Below are positions 36,801 to 49,200 of a stretch of DNA of 64,000 nucleotides, one piece after another. The stretch lies in contig NC_053121.1 in the NCBI RefSeq assembly GCF_010015445.1, positions 32,501,934 to 32,565,933 of the forward strand, in the 5' to 3' direction. The notes beneath the pieces are model-generated. The model was not told the DNA's origin. It was given only the letters and a program-made list of their open reading frames with translations, and did not search any database. Within the stretch, counting starts at the first letter, position 1, and each line of letters starts with the position of its first letter. A program made the translations under genes and the position numbers. Source of the DNA: Perca fluviatilis (taxonomy: Eukaryota > Chordata > Actinopteri > Perciformes > Percidae).

Positions 36801-38960
36801 GAGGTGCACTGACGCCAGCGACTTTCTACTTTACCCTAGTGTAATGGCTGCTCATAGGATGAAAAATAGTTATCTGAATACCATCAGTCTGATGCATTCC
36901 CATGGAGAATACCCTCTGTCTCGGAGACAGGGTTATCACCAGGACTTAGCTCGGACTTATCCTTTATAGTATCCATACCACTTCAGAGCTCAGTGACTCC
37001 AGCACAGCTCTCTAGGGCAAAACCGACTTATGGAAACACTGTACCACAAGGTCCACTATTTTCTTTACTGATTGAAGGAGCATGCTTCTCTGCATCCAAA
37101 ACCCATTTCCTTGTGTGCAATAATAACCAAGATGAATTTGGATCAAATATACACACAGGCACTTGTCTGGACTGTAAGCGATGAGTGGCATTTGCTTCCA
37201 AAACAATTTTCTAGCCACAGCAAAATTGCTCGTGTAAAAGTACACAGTTTGTGCTGATTTTTGAGCGATCATGTTGATAACTCCTCGGCGTGAGGTAAAT
37301 ACAGATGATGCGAGGCTGTAATCACCAGGAGAGGAGTGTTGGGTCATGGCAGTTTGCTTTCCTTAGTAACCTAAGATTAACCCCTGAAATAAGATTATGC
37401 TCATGGCACAGATCTGAGGTGAGGTAGTGCATTGATTGACTTATCTGTTTTGGCCAGCAAGTGATCTACAAATTAGAGGTTTGGTAATAAGAATGCAAAC
37501 ACTCGTTCTCTGCTGTCGAAACATGCACAAACAGAGAACGGGATATGTTTTTGTATCTCATTCAGTGATCCCTTCAATTAGCTGTGTATGTTTTGATTAA
37601 CATTTACCTGCATGGCTTTGTTTCATGGAGTCTAATAACATGAATGCTGCACCTTCAAATGCCAGCCGATACAACAGGCAAATACAACAGGATACATTTC
37701 TGTGCAACCTTGTAAAAAAAATGTCAAATTTACAAAACTACTGTAGAAATGTAGAATGAAAAAGAATCAAGGGTCTGGGGACAGGATTTTGCCAATGGAA
37801 AAATACTTTTCTAACCACAGTGCATGGCAGCCACTGGTAGGCAGCTGACTTCCCGCTGCAAATTTCCACCAGCTCTCTTTCCATGGCAAAATGATGTCAT
37901 TTGTCGTGTAGCGGTGGGCCAGATTGTCCGCTGCCAGATTTAGGCATATTTCCTCACCATATCCCCACCGGCGCCCCCGCTTACTCTGCTTGAGCCATTG
38001 CGCACGAGTTGACACCCGCCCCGGCTGCAGTCGTCTAAATCATTGACCCTGACACTCTTCCCTGGGCTTTGCCAGATTTCAGCAAAGACCGTTTGGACGA
38101 GATGCTGGCATTTCTCAGCACTCTTGCAGAGCATTCCTCTCCTGTTGAGTCATTCCCTCCTACAAAAAAAAGAAGAAGGGGATGGGAGGTTATTTTCTAC
38201 ATAATAAAAAATGCGTTCGGGGTTTGTTTTTCTTACTATTACAGGTTTGGTATTCAGTGGAAATTTAAGAATCGGAAACAGACGACATACTCAGCTGCGA
38301 TGTTGACCCTGTTATTTAGCAGCCGCCGTCGTCTGCATCTTAAGAATGTCTCACCATCACCATAACTATTTGAAACAACTGTCATTTACATACATTTGCA
38401 TACCTGCCAAGATATAGTGTTCCTTGATGGCTAAATCTGTCAGCCCACGCGATGTAACAAGATACATCTGAACTATTTACACATTGGACAGCAGGTTTTG
38501 TGGGGGGGGGGGGAACAGCTGCCAGGGGTTATGTGATATCAGTGAGCCCCAGGACACTAAGAAGGCACGTCCTGAGGCTGCACAGAGGCGCATGATGCTG
38601 CGAGAAGTGATACACCAAGAAAAATGGGAAAAATGCGCCGTTTGAACCAACGCCTGTCGACGACGGCGGGGTCGGCACAGGTTCAGTGTCACACAGAGGA
38701 GCGTCAGGGGGCTCTGGAAGTATTTGAGCGTGATTTAGGTCTTCACAATGGGGGGTTGGGTTCGCTTTGCTCTATGCTTACTAAGGATTAGCTGGAGTAA
38801 CAGTGTCCCTGATGCGCTTGGTGACAGACGCAATGCAGGTCAAAGGTCACGCAAGTGGCGGTGGAGGAGGAGGTTGTTCATTCTCCTGAGGCAGTAAACA
38901 GGTTGTGACATCACATCCTGTGCAGCAGTGAAATGCCTGGAAGGAGGGCAGTGTGCTCCA

Positions 38961-39000
38961 CATACACAAGCACACACACGCACACACACACACACACACA
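38961..39000. repeat. (CA)n microsatellite
   Basis: About 40 bp of CA repeats with two or three interruptions. Confidence 0.95.
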
Positions 39001-40404
39001 GGGCTAGCCTTGTAGCTTGGCCTGCTTCCGCTCTTAGTGGGGAAACAATGCTTTTGACATGCAGCAACCACACTGACTGTAACAGAAGGAATTCTGTTCA
39101 GAAAAATATAGCAGCTGGCATGATGTTCAAAACCGAATATTTTCTTCATTTATTCAGTCTCGGTACAAGCTAATGGATTTTGTAGACAAAGCCACTTAGC
39201 TCCCACAGCCACTTATGAGCCCGCCAGCTCCAGCCTGCACAGAACATCTTTGATCAACAACAGTCTTAGTGGGTCGCTGACTGTCAACACACACTTTGCC
39301 TGGCAGCAGCAGCTGCGCACCGGTTAACTTAAAGTGATACAGACACCTTGCTGACTTGGATTGCTCCTCAATTAAGAGGATCAGCTGAGGAGGAGCTGTA
39401 GCTGTGCTAATCTGTTGCCATGACAACCTCCCGAATGATGACTCATGTCAATCCAATCACGTTGCGCACTTTAACGTGTAACACCGCAGGCTCAAGCATA
39501 GGCGGATTAACCAGCCGCATCACAGTATGATGTTGATTAAGCAATCCTGCTGACTGCATTTCTTTGGGTACGTTGCCACATATTGTGGTCGTTTGATCAC
39601 ATAATAGCCCTGTGCTGACGCATGCCACGATTTACATTTTATGCTCGGCTTGGGTTTCCGCTCGCATTCGACACCAACTTGTCCTCTGTATGAATCGTAT
39701 TTTGTTTATAAGCAGAATCTTCTTCATCACAAATATTTGTAAAGGTGGAAATACATAATCGCCTCAAAATTCAACATTGCCTATATTTGGTTATAAACAG
39801 GTTTTAAAAAAAAAAGTCAGTTAAGTCTTAGTTGGAACGGCAGAGGACATGACTCATTTTGGTAATGACTCACTAAAGATTACTCTTGTATGGTTTCTGG
39901 TGATCTTTTGGGATAAACAATTGATTGTTATTTATTTTGCTTCTGGAATTCAGCTCTGTTTATTCTAAACGTGCATGTTAGCCACTTCTGTTCTGACCAG
40001 AAAACCTGGACCCATGACAAGCTTAAGGTCGAATGTCTGTCTGTTTATTATCATCAAGCCAGGCGGTGAAGTGATGTTACAGTAAACTATCTCAAATCTC
40101 ATTTTGGGAGGAATCCCCTGCCCTCCTGTAAGAAGCTGCGGTGGTCTCCTGAACCCCACAATAATGTTCAAATTTGTTGATCTTCTAAAGAAAATCCTCT
40201 TTCTCCTCTCTGCCCACAGGGAGGTCAAAGTTTAGTGTCAGCAATTTACCAGCAGCCGCAGAGCTTGTAGGGAATTTCATTTCTTTCTCAGCGACATTGG
40301 TTGGTTGGACACTGTTTGTCCTACCCTGCTGGCACATACTCTTTGTCAAATGTGGATATATCTGTACGCCTCCATGCTTTTTTTTTGTGTCCCTGGCACT
40401 GATT

Positions 40405-40560
40405 TTGAAAATTGACCAGCAAGTCAGGAGGATTCATCCTCTCGGAACCATGAATATTCATACCAAAGTTTACAGCAGTTCATCCAATAGTTGTTGAGAT
40501 ATTTTAGACTGGCCGTCATTGCCATCCATAGAGCCATGCCGCTTGCTTTGCTAAAATACC
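40405..40560 (-). repeat. Reverse copy of the 4880-5050 dispersed repeat
   Basis: The sequence ggattcatcctctcggaacc atg..., with catccaatagttgttgagat and gccatccatagagccatgcc, is the reverse complement type of the repeat at 4880-5050. Ends are approximate and no target-site duplication was found. Confidence 0.5.
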
Positions 40561-42116
40561 TAATATCGAAACCTACTGCCTGGACAATAAGTCTCAATGT
40601 GTCAAAAAGCAAAGTTCTCGACGGTGCTCATTTTTCTTTTTTCCCGTTTACTATCTTGGTGACGTACAGTATGATAGAAGGCAGTCATAATTCGTCTGAC
40701 TTCCAAATGAAGACTTGGCACAAAAAATAATAAGTGTGTTGCCCTGATTTGATCATATTTAACAACATAATCCACGCTGGCTGAGCAACAGAGCCATAGT
40801 GTCCCTGAAGCTTTCTTTTCTGACCCTCCACCCCTCAACACCCTCTTTTCTCAGATTCTTTATGTTTTGATTTTGTACAGCTCCGCATTAAGAGAGAATA
40901 TTTCGTGGCCACCGTCCAAGTGTTTTTTATTATCTCTTATTAATCCAGGCCCCCACGGTACGCAAGTTCAAGCATCTGATGTTTTCAACAGCTGAGTACA
41001 CAGGCACAGGGGACACAAGCTTAGGGATCGTGTATGTTTTTATTTTGGGTGTATTATAGTTGACACATTCACATAGATTCCTGAAGAGAGCTGCAGCAGG
41101 GAACAACTACAAGTTAGAGGTGGGAAAAGTGCCTCATACAGCTTGCAGATCTCAGCTTTTCTTAATCCTCAGGTGTTCTCCGTCCCGATAAGCAATGTAA
41201 ACATATGCAAATCATTAAGAGCTCAAAATAACTTCCAAGTCTTTAAAGATGTCCCTAAATCCCATATTGTGACTTTCAGAAACAACTGAACACTGAACTT
41301 GTGTTTATGTTTGGAATATATATCAGGCTGTGCAGCGTGCCATTTAAGGATGGATTACAAAGGCCAGCTCAAGCAAGGCAGATGACTCTTTTTTTTTCTC
41401 TTCAGGTTTTTCTGCATTGCGGCTCGTTTTCATCTGCTATTGATTTAAATCCATCCCCCAGGGCCCAGCAAGCCCCGTTTCGTCACCCGCTCTGGGAGAA
41501 AAAACGGTTGGATTTTTGCTGAAAATAGCACTTCTCCTCACTCAAATTCCACAGACTAACTCGCTCAGTGGCGTGCACCTTAAAATAGATACCTCACTGT
41601 GGAAATTAAATCTATGAGTGTCCAAGACCCCCAGGAAGGACGCCTGAAAGATTTGGTTTCAGAGACATTGAGCCCTTTTGATGTGTTCTGCACTGTGTTG
41701 ATGTGGCAGTACGAAAGATGGAAACCCAAACCGGTGGCCAGAGAAATTTGCCTGCATTAAATGCAGCAGGAATATTGTGGCTGATCCCTCACAGGGGTAT
41801 GAATTGGTTCAGTGTGGATCTCGCTGCAAATGACAAGTCATGTACAATGAGTGTCTTAAAGTCAAAATGGGAGTCTTAATGCCGCTCACATGTTTCTGTC
41901 TCCCCTTTACCAGCGCGCTGTGGCACAAAAAGGAGTTCCTAATTCAGTCAGTTAGAAAATTCTCCGTGTTCACGTCTGTCATGTGAATGGAAAGTGTAAT
42001 GACTTGCTTCTGTGCTGGCCATTGAGGCCATTTCTCCTTCATTTCTTTTAAGTGAAGGAAAAGCAAACCGCTGTTGTCACTGATAGATTTTTTTCCTTTT
42101 CTCCCTTAACCTCCAG

Positions 42117-42297
42117 GTTCTCCATCTCTGAGCGGAACGGGGACGGTAACAGTTCTGGTGGACGACGTGAATGATAATGTCCCTGTTTTCTCCTCCTCCG
42201 CCTTCCACACCACCATCATGGAGAACGCCCCGACGGGGACGGATGTCCTATTGGTCAACAGCTCTGATGCAGATGTTGGCGTAAATGGTGTTATAAG
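42117..42297 (+). CDS. fat4: fat4 exon: cadherin repeat boundary (probable EC22/EC23)
   Basis: The 181-nt exon follows aacctccag and ends ATAAG|gtactc (phase 1 to phase 2). It gives GSPSLSGTGTVTV, then the linker DDVNDNVPVF, the XEX motif in MENAPTGTDV and the calcium segment SDADVGVNG. The last codon is split: AG joins C of the next exon to make Ser, giving GVISYSLTGG. Reading on into the intron gives YSFGLST, which superficially looks like cadherin, but the donor gtactc is needed because the frame then runs to a stop after about 15 residues. Confidence 0.94.
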
Positions 42298-42770
42298 GTA
42301 CTCCTTTGGCCTTTCCACTCCTCCGGTTCCTTTCCACTTCTTTTTTTCATAATTATTTTTATTTGTAGTTCTATACTTTTGAAAACTAACAGTCTAACGG
42401 CCCTCATTTTGGAGGATTTTACCTCCTTATTCTATTGAAAACATTTGACCCACATAAAAGACATTCTTCATGTCTTAAAATGTTTGTTTTCTCTTTCTTT
42501 TGACCTGGTTACTTTGTCTTTGGAAGGTTTTGTTTTTATGCTTTATTAGATAGTTGAGGCAGAAAATGTGTAACGACTTGCAACAAATGTTCACGACCAA
42601 AGTCAAACTGGGGACATTGCAGTTCATGAGTTCCTGCTCTGGAAGGCACTTTTAATCCAATTTATACATAAAAATAGTTTTGACTGATCTAGTTATTCTA
42701 ATCATTCAAGGTGCATAAGCAGTGTTTGCAAGGGACTGGTTTAAAAGGACATAATAAAATAAAATTACTA

Positions 42771-43430
42771 GTGCTGTAAAATATTTAATTAATTAATCGC
42801 ATTAATGTCATAGTTAACTCGCAATTAATCGCAATTAATCACACATTTTTATCTATTCTAAATGTCCCTTGATTTCTTTTTGTCCCGTTATTTTTTCTCA
42901 TTTTAATGCTCTTATCAACATGGAAAAGTGGATCGGCTTGCATTGTGCTTTTGTCGCCTGGCTTTGACGAGGGGGCGGAGAATTGGCATCAGCTGTGTGC
43001 TCGGCCATCAAGTGGTATTTCAGACTGGACGTGCTGCGATGATAGCTCAGTTCACAACGACAAAACACACACATCACTTTGGTGTTGTCAGTGGAACCAT
43101 TTGGCAACTTTTTAAAAGTAAACTTTCCATTCAGAATCTTATTGGCATCCATTTTGGCGTCTCACGCTCGCCATCCACTCAAAACGTACCGTTAGCCTAC
43201 TACTCTTTGGCCGGCTCGCAGGCCCAAACAAGTGTGTGCAGCGCGCCTGTTGTTTTGTTTCCGGTCTAGCTAGATCCGATGTGGTGTTGTAGTTTTTCTA
43301 ACATTACTTTACATTACACTTACTTTACATTAGTTTTCTAAAACTACAAAGTTTGCTAGGCCAAAAAGAACGTTAATCTCGCAATAAAAAAATGTACGCC
43401 ATGAAAATGGGTTTGCGTTAACGCCGTTAA
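42771..43430 (-). mobile_element. Decayed hAT transposon with BED zinc-finger fragment
   Basis: On the minus strand, 42898-43152 encodes MDANKILNGKFTFKKLPNG, then VMCVFCRCELSYHRS and SLKYHLMAEHT. The CxxC...HxxxxH arrangement is that of a BED zinc finger, as in hAT transposases. The frame then diverges and stops; the RNase H-like catalytic core is absent. The element ends are AT-rich, with gtgctgtaaaatatttaatt on the left and gcgttaacgccgttaataa on the right, both typical of this hAT group from memory. No duplication is visible. It is an internally deleted remnant. Confidence 0.7.
42898..43152 (-). pseudogene. Truncated BED-finger hAT transposase fragment
   Basis: An 84-codon open frame starts at ATG within the element described at 42771-43430. 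It keeps the N-terminal BED zinc finger (C-x2-C, H-x4-H) but loses similarity after about residue 57, so there is no dimerisation or catalytic region. It could not act as a transposase. Expression cannot be judged. Confidence 0.7.
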
Positions 43431-45719
43431 TAAACAAAAATATTTACACAAATCATATTTTCCTAAAATACCGAAAAATACAATCTTAATCTTAGATTTT
43501 GTCATTTCCTAAAGAGACCAAAAGTGAATGTTTTATTGAAATTGCATTCAAATCTCCTCTTTAGATTTCATTAAGAAAAAGAAGAAACGTCATACACCAA
43601 TAGCAGATGACAGAAATTACCTCATTTTGATCACGTTTTTTCCTGGGACTTCTAAAGGAAACAGTAGATAATTTGCGGTCTATATCAACTTGTACTTCAT
43701 TAGACAGATTAACGCAGGAATAAAATATTTTGTGTGCATAGGACTAATAAAGCCATTTTTTACAGTCCGGAGGAGATCTATGTAGTTCCAGTAACTATTG
43801 TGACTAATCAGGTCAGCTTTACTTTGCTTTGATTCCCTGGTGTGAAAATATCCTTTCAGGGCCAAACAGGACTGGGTTTTGGCTTTCCTCATGCCGTCAG
43901 TGAAACGTTTTACCTCATCACCAGCTTTGTAAAATTCCAGGCCGATGTTGCAATTGTTGACAGGAGTTTAGGAGCAGAGTGTAGAGTTTTAGTCAACACC
44001 CTAACATATTGTTTGGGATGCGATTCTCAAGCTGGACGACAGCTTTTTCTCACACACTAGCCTGCTCCATGGGGGAGCTTGTAAGAGCCTCTGGCTGGTC
44101 TCTCTCAAGCCGGACACTGACTCAAGTCCAACCCCTCCTCTCTCCTCAGTAACCCCACTGGTTGCGCATTGGGGGGTACCACAGTGCGCTCCAGTTTCCC
44201 AAAACATGGTAATGAGGATGTTAATTGTCTATGACAGTATGAGTTGTGCCCATCGGGGGTTCCAGGGGGTTCTAGGCCCTTAATGGAGACCAGAACTGGT
44301 TACCTTCAGTTATTAGTTTAGATTCTCACAGCCCATTAAATGTAAGTCCCAAACCTGAACTTGTCTCTGGATTGTGTTCAGATCTGTGGACAGTTTATGT
44401 TGTTGATGATGTCCAAATAAGCTTTGCATCTACTCTGCTTTCACAGTTGTTCTGTAATTTGTCGTCCCATCTCTGGAGGGGTATGCTTTTTTAAGAAGCC
44501 TTTTCAAAATATGCACTGGTGTGTACATGTATGTGTCAGTTTACATTTGTGTCTGGGTCCTGCTTGTGAAACATGATATTAGTGTGGAAGCCAAAGACTG
44601 TGGCCCCTCAGTCCTGAAGAGTTGTACTTGTAGTTGTGTTTTTTATTTGTATTGTACGTGATGTATTTCTTTTTTTTATATAGCTATTGAATTTTCCTAT
44701 CTTTTTGTTTCTTTTATAAATACCATGTTTCCCAATAACATAAATTAAATTCAATAAAATAAATCCAATAGAGGATTCTGGAGTTATCCTGAACCACAGT
44801 GGCTCTCTGTGAGTGTGTGAAGTGAAGCAGAAAACAGTGGCTGCATTTGATAGATTATAAAACTGGATACTTTATTCAGTTAACTAACTGATCTGATGTC
44901 AAGCCAGTACAATGTGGTGACCATTATTGGGCTTATTGTTCTATTAAATGTGCTTTTGTGAAGCTTGAAACAGTGCCCTCTATAGACCACATTGTGACAG
45001 TACTTAACAATAACCTTCAGTCACTGGCAGTGCAGCAGACAAATTTAGAAACTGTTTTAGGAGAATGGCTGATGTAACACCTACCAACAGTTAGTATTTA
45101 CATTAGAAACACCTGTAATAACACAATGAGCTCCCTGTAACATAAGATGTGCTCATAATGCAGAAAGTGAAGTAGCTCCACTGAGAAGATGTAATTATGA
45201 GAATTTGATGGACTGAAAGAGTGATTATGTGTAATTTCACTCTTTTTGGTGTCCTTTCACAATGTAATCACTTATTTGAAACACCAAAAACATAAATATA
45301 TGCAGGTGCATTAAAGAAAAATCCCTTTATTCGCCTTTTCTCTATTTTAATTTTCTTGAAGCCGTTCTCAGCATTCTGTTTAGAGCTTGTTATTGAAGGG
45401 TTTTTGACTAATACAAATTTAACTTTTCATTGGCACAGACAGAGAAGGTTGATTTGCTGTACACCTGAGCATTGGGAAATTAGTGTATTTGCATTTTTAC
45501 AGACAGGACTAATGGTAGTGAGGAGTAAAAGCAATGAATGAAAAGTGAAAATTACGATATCTAATCGCCACAGTTTTCTAGGGTCAGGATATTCATGAGA
45601 AATTACTTTACAGACAGAATTGACAGAATTCATGACTTTGATTACAAAAAAATGCAACTCAACTCATCAATTTGACAAAGCTTTCACTGAAACCTGCCCT
45701 ACTTTATCTTTCCCCACAG

Positions 45720-45970
45720 CTACAGCCTGACCGGCGGACACGGCCAGTTCTCCATCAACCCGGCTACGGGACAGATTATCACCAGCTCCCTGCTGGATCG
45801 AGAGGACAGGGCCAATTACCAGCTGCTGGTTGTGGCAACAGATGGAGGGCAGCCCCAGGGCTTGTCCAGCTCCGCCACTGTGTCCGTGACGGTGGCCGAC
45901 ATCAATGATAACCCTCCCCACTTCCATCACCACCCCTACGTCACCCATATACCCGCCTCTACCGCAGCAG
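45720..45970 (+). CDS. fat4: fat4 exon: cadherin repeat (probable EC23) and start of EC24
   Basis: This 251-nt exon enters in phase 2 after ccccacag and leaves in phase 1 at GCAGCAG|gtctgt. It encodes YSLTGGHGQFSINPATGQI, the LDRE motif in LLDREDRANY, and the linker DINDNPPHF, followed by HHHPYVTHIPASTAAG. The His run after the linker is unusual for a cadherin first strand, where hydrophobic residues are usual, but the frame is intact. The same DNA has an antisense frame (45667-46014) that is only a shadow. A 279-bp intron separates it from the giant exon. Confidence 0.95.
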
Positions 45971-46249
45971 GTCTGTACATGCCTTTCAAAGGTGCTGAAA
46001 TTATTTGTTCTCACTGTTACTGTGCTCTTAGACCTGGTTTACTTAATTGTCAGTAAATTGCATAATAAAGAAAACTTCTAACTTTAGTCTCAAATTGATT
46101 TAAGAAGAAGAACACATAACATATTGAAATAAGCTTTATAATTACAAGAAATAACTTGTTTTAATAAATATGTGTATATGCAGCAGGTTTGTGCATTGTC
46201 AGCGTCTTAAAAAAGACTCATTCTCACAAAAACTCTTTTATCTCTTTAG
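45971..46249 (+). other. fat4 intron, 279 bp
   Basis: The shortest intron in the window has donor gtctgt and acceptor tatctctttag. It is AT-rich and featureless. Confidence 0.9.
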
Positions 46250-49200
46250 GGTCCCTGGTCTTTGCTGTTACTGTCACTGATGAGGACTCAGGTTCCAACG
46301 CCCAGCTGCACTACTCCCTGATAGGGCGCAACTCTGAGAGGTTCAAGATCGACCCCGTCAGAGGTGCCATCACTGCCATTGAGAAGCTAACTGGAAGCTC
46401 AGAAGTCACCCTTACAGTACGAGTAAAAGACGGCGGAGCTAACCCCAAAACGGACACGACCACTGTGACAGTCCGCTTTGTTACTGGAGGAAACTTCCCT
46501 GTCATCAAACTGAAGGAGCATGCGTACACGTTCCCTGAGAGCCAGCCAATCAACCACGTTGTTACAACGGTGACTGGGTCTTCTATGAGGGGTGGAGCGT
46601 TGTCATATTACATAGCCAGCGGCAACCTGGATAATGCCTTTCATATTGACCAGCTATCAGGCGAGTTGTCTATCAGACATCCACTAGATTATGAACACAT
46701 TCAGAAATATGTTCTCTGGATTGAAGCCAGAGATCAGGGCTTCCCACCTTATTCCTCGTATGAGAAAGTGGAAATAACAGTGTTGGATGTGAATGACAAT
46801 CACCCAGTGTTTGATAAGGACCCCTTCCATGCTGAGATACTGGAGAACCTTTCACCTCAGCGGGTGCTGATGGTCTCCGCTGTAGATCTGGACAGCGGGC
46901 CAAATGGACAGCTTGAATACGCTATTATTGATGGCAACAAGGAGAACAGTTTCAGCATCAATAGAGCAACTGGTGAAATAAGAACCACCAGGCCACTGGA
47001 CCGGGAGAAGGTGGCTCAGTACACTTTGAAGGTCAAAGCCACTGACCGGGGGTTGCCACCCAAAAACACAGCGGTCAAAGTGCTAATCAACATACTGGAT
47101 GTGAATGACAATGCTCCTAGGTTTTCCAAGATCTTTAGTGCTACAGTGGCTGAAAATGCCCCAGTGGGTTACACTGTCACCAGAGTCACCACCACAGACG
47201 AGGACGCTGGCTCAAATGCCATTAGCCGATATTCAATTACAGATACCAGCCTTCCATTTAATATAAATCCAAACACAGGAGACATAACAATAAGTAGGCC
47301 ACTCAATAGAGAAGACACAGATCATTATATTGTCAAAGTGTCTGCCCACGACTCCGGATGGACAGTAAGCACAGATGTCACTGTATTTGTAACGGATATT
47401 AACGATAATGCCCCCAGATTTAGTCGTCCCTCTTACTATCTGGACTACCCTGAGCTCACTGAGGTGGGCTCGCTGGTCACACAAGTGTCTGCCACAGATC
47501 CTGACGAAGGGTTCAACGGCAAAATCTTCTATTTCATTCGGTCCCAGTCTGAGTTTTTCCGAATTAACGCCAGCTCCGGAGAGATATTTGTGAAGCAGCA
47601 GTTAAAATATCAGAACTCCACAGGCGCTAGTAGTATAAATATAAATCGCCACAGCTTCATAGTCACAGCCTCAGACCGGGCAGTCAAGCCTCTGATGAGT
47701 GAAACAACAGTAATTGTAAACATTGTAGACAGCAATGATAACCCCCCTGAGTTTGATTCGCCTAGCTACTTTACTCCTGTCACTAAAAGTGTCAAGGTTG
47801 GCACTAGACTGATCAGGGTTGTAGCTCATGACAAAAAAGACTTTGGCCTCAATTCTGAGGTTGAGTACTTAATAGCAGGAGGAAACAGCTCAAATAAATT
47901 CAAATTAGATAAAACAAGTGGATGGATTACTGTCGCCTCCTCCCTCACATCTGAAATGAATAAATTTTTCCTCATTGACATCACAGCCAATGACAGAGGA
48001 AATCCTCCTTTGTTGACGCGAACGTCTGTGCGAATTGCAGTCACAGAGGAAAACCACCACACACCTGAGTTCTCACAAAGCCAAATCTCAGCTACTGTAC
48101 CTGAAAGCCTTGTTGTAGGAACAGCAATAAGGACCCTGTCTGCCAGAGACAAAGACAAAGAAATGAATGGCCTTATCACTTACAATATAACTTCAGGCAA
48201 CGAAAAGGGCCTGTTTTCACTTAACAGTAAAACTGGAGTGTTATCCCTAGCTCACCCTCTGGACTTTGAAGAGATGCAACAACATGAGCTTAGAGTTTCA
48301 GCCACTGATGGTGGTTGGATTGCAAAAACAAGCTATGTCTCCGTTACAGTACATGTGACTGATGTGAATGACAACCCTCCTGTGTTTGATCCCGATGAGT
48401 ACTTCCCCATTGTGCAGGAGAACGTTCCCAGTGGCACCACTGTGGTAAAAATGAACGCCACAGACCGTGATTCGGGAGCTAACACAGTAATGGCTTACGT
48501 GATACAGTCATCAGACAGTGACCTCTTTGTTATTGACCCGAACACGGGCACAATCACCACCCAGGGCTTCTTGGATTACGAGGCTAAGCAGGTCTACCAT
48601 TTAACAGTAAAGGCCTTCAATGTCCCAGACGAGGAGCGCTGCAGCTTCGCCAATGTCAACATTCAGCTGAAGGGAGCCAATGAATACGTACCCCGCTTTG
48701 TCTCAAAACAGTACTACTTTGAAATTTCTGAAGCTGCTCCAAAAGGCACAGTGGTCGGGGAAGTGTTCGCCAGTGATCGAGACCAAGGGGATGATGGAGT
48801 GGTTTACTACCTCATTTTCGGGAAGAGCAGAAGGAAAGGGTTTGGCATCAACAAGAAAACAGGCCAGATTTATGTCACAGGTACTCTAGATCGTGAGAAA
48901 GAGGAAAAGATTTCACTGAGGGTGTTGGCAAAGAACGCAGGAAGCATCCGCGGGGCAGATATTGACGAAGTGTTTGTTAACATCACAATTCTTGATGCCA
49001 ACGATCCTCCTGTTTTTACCCAAGAACTGTATGACGTGCAGGTAAGTGAAGGACTCTCACCTGGCGGTCTGGTTACCTTTGTGAGTGCTGAGGACTCAGA
49101 CTCTGTCCCAAGCTGGAGCAGATTTTCATACTCTATTGCTCCTGAGTTTGATAAGAATGTTTTCACGATCAACTCAAAAACTGGCCAAGTGTCTGTGGCT

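Larger units (their letters stand above)
30618..42116 (+). other. Large fat4 intron (11.5 kb)
   Basis: The intron runs from gtaaga to taacctccag. It contains a (CT)n tract at 32594-32669, a hAT-like element with target-site duplication at 33294-33448 and a (CA)n tract at 38961-39000. A dispersed repeat in reverse orientation lies at about 40405-40560. Several low-repeat, mixed-composition stretches near 33960-34160, 35330-35850 and 36600-36800 have homeodomain-like motifs such as taattaac, ttaattaaa and caattaaa. None of its open frames (at most about 110 codons) shows a family signature. It is the longest complete intron in the window, so it is a natural place to look for enhancers. Confidence 0.88.
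42298..45719 (+). other. fat4 intron
   Basis: The 3.4-kb intron has donor gtactc and acceptor tttccccacag. A decayed hAT transposon with a BED zinc-finger fragment on the minus strand occupies about 42771-43430. The rest is AT-rich with no further recognisable element. Confidence 0.88.

Noticed and set aside
46189..46249. Upstream ATG of the long open frame as a translation start
   Set aside because: The frame crosses the acceptor at 46249; the residues before it are intronic and the exon is internal.
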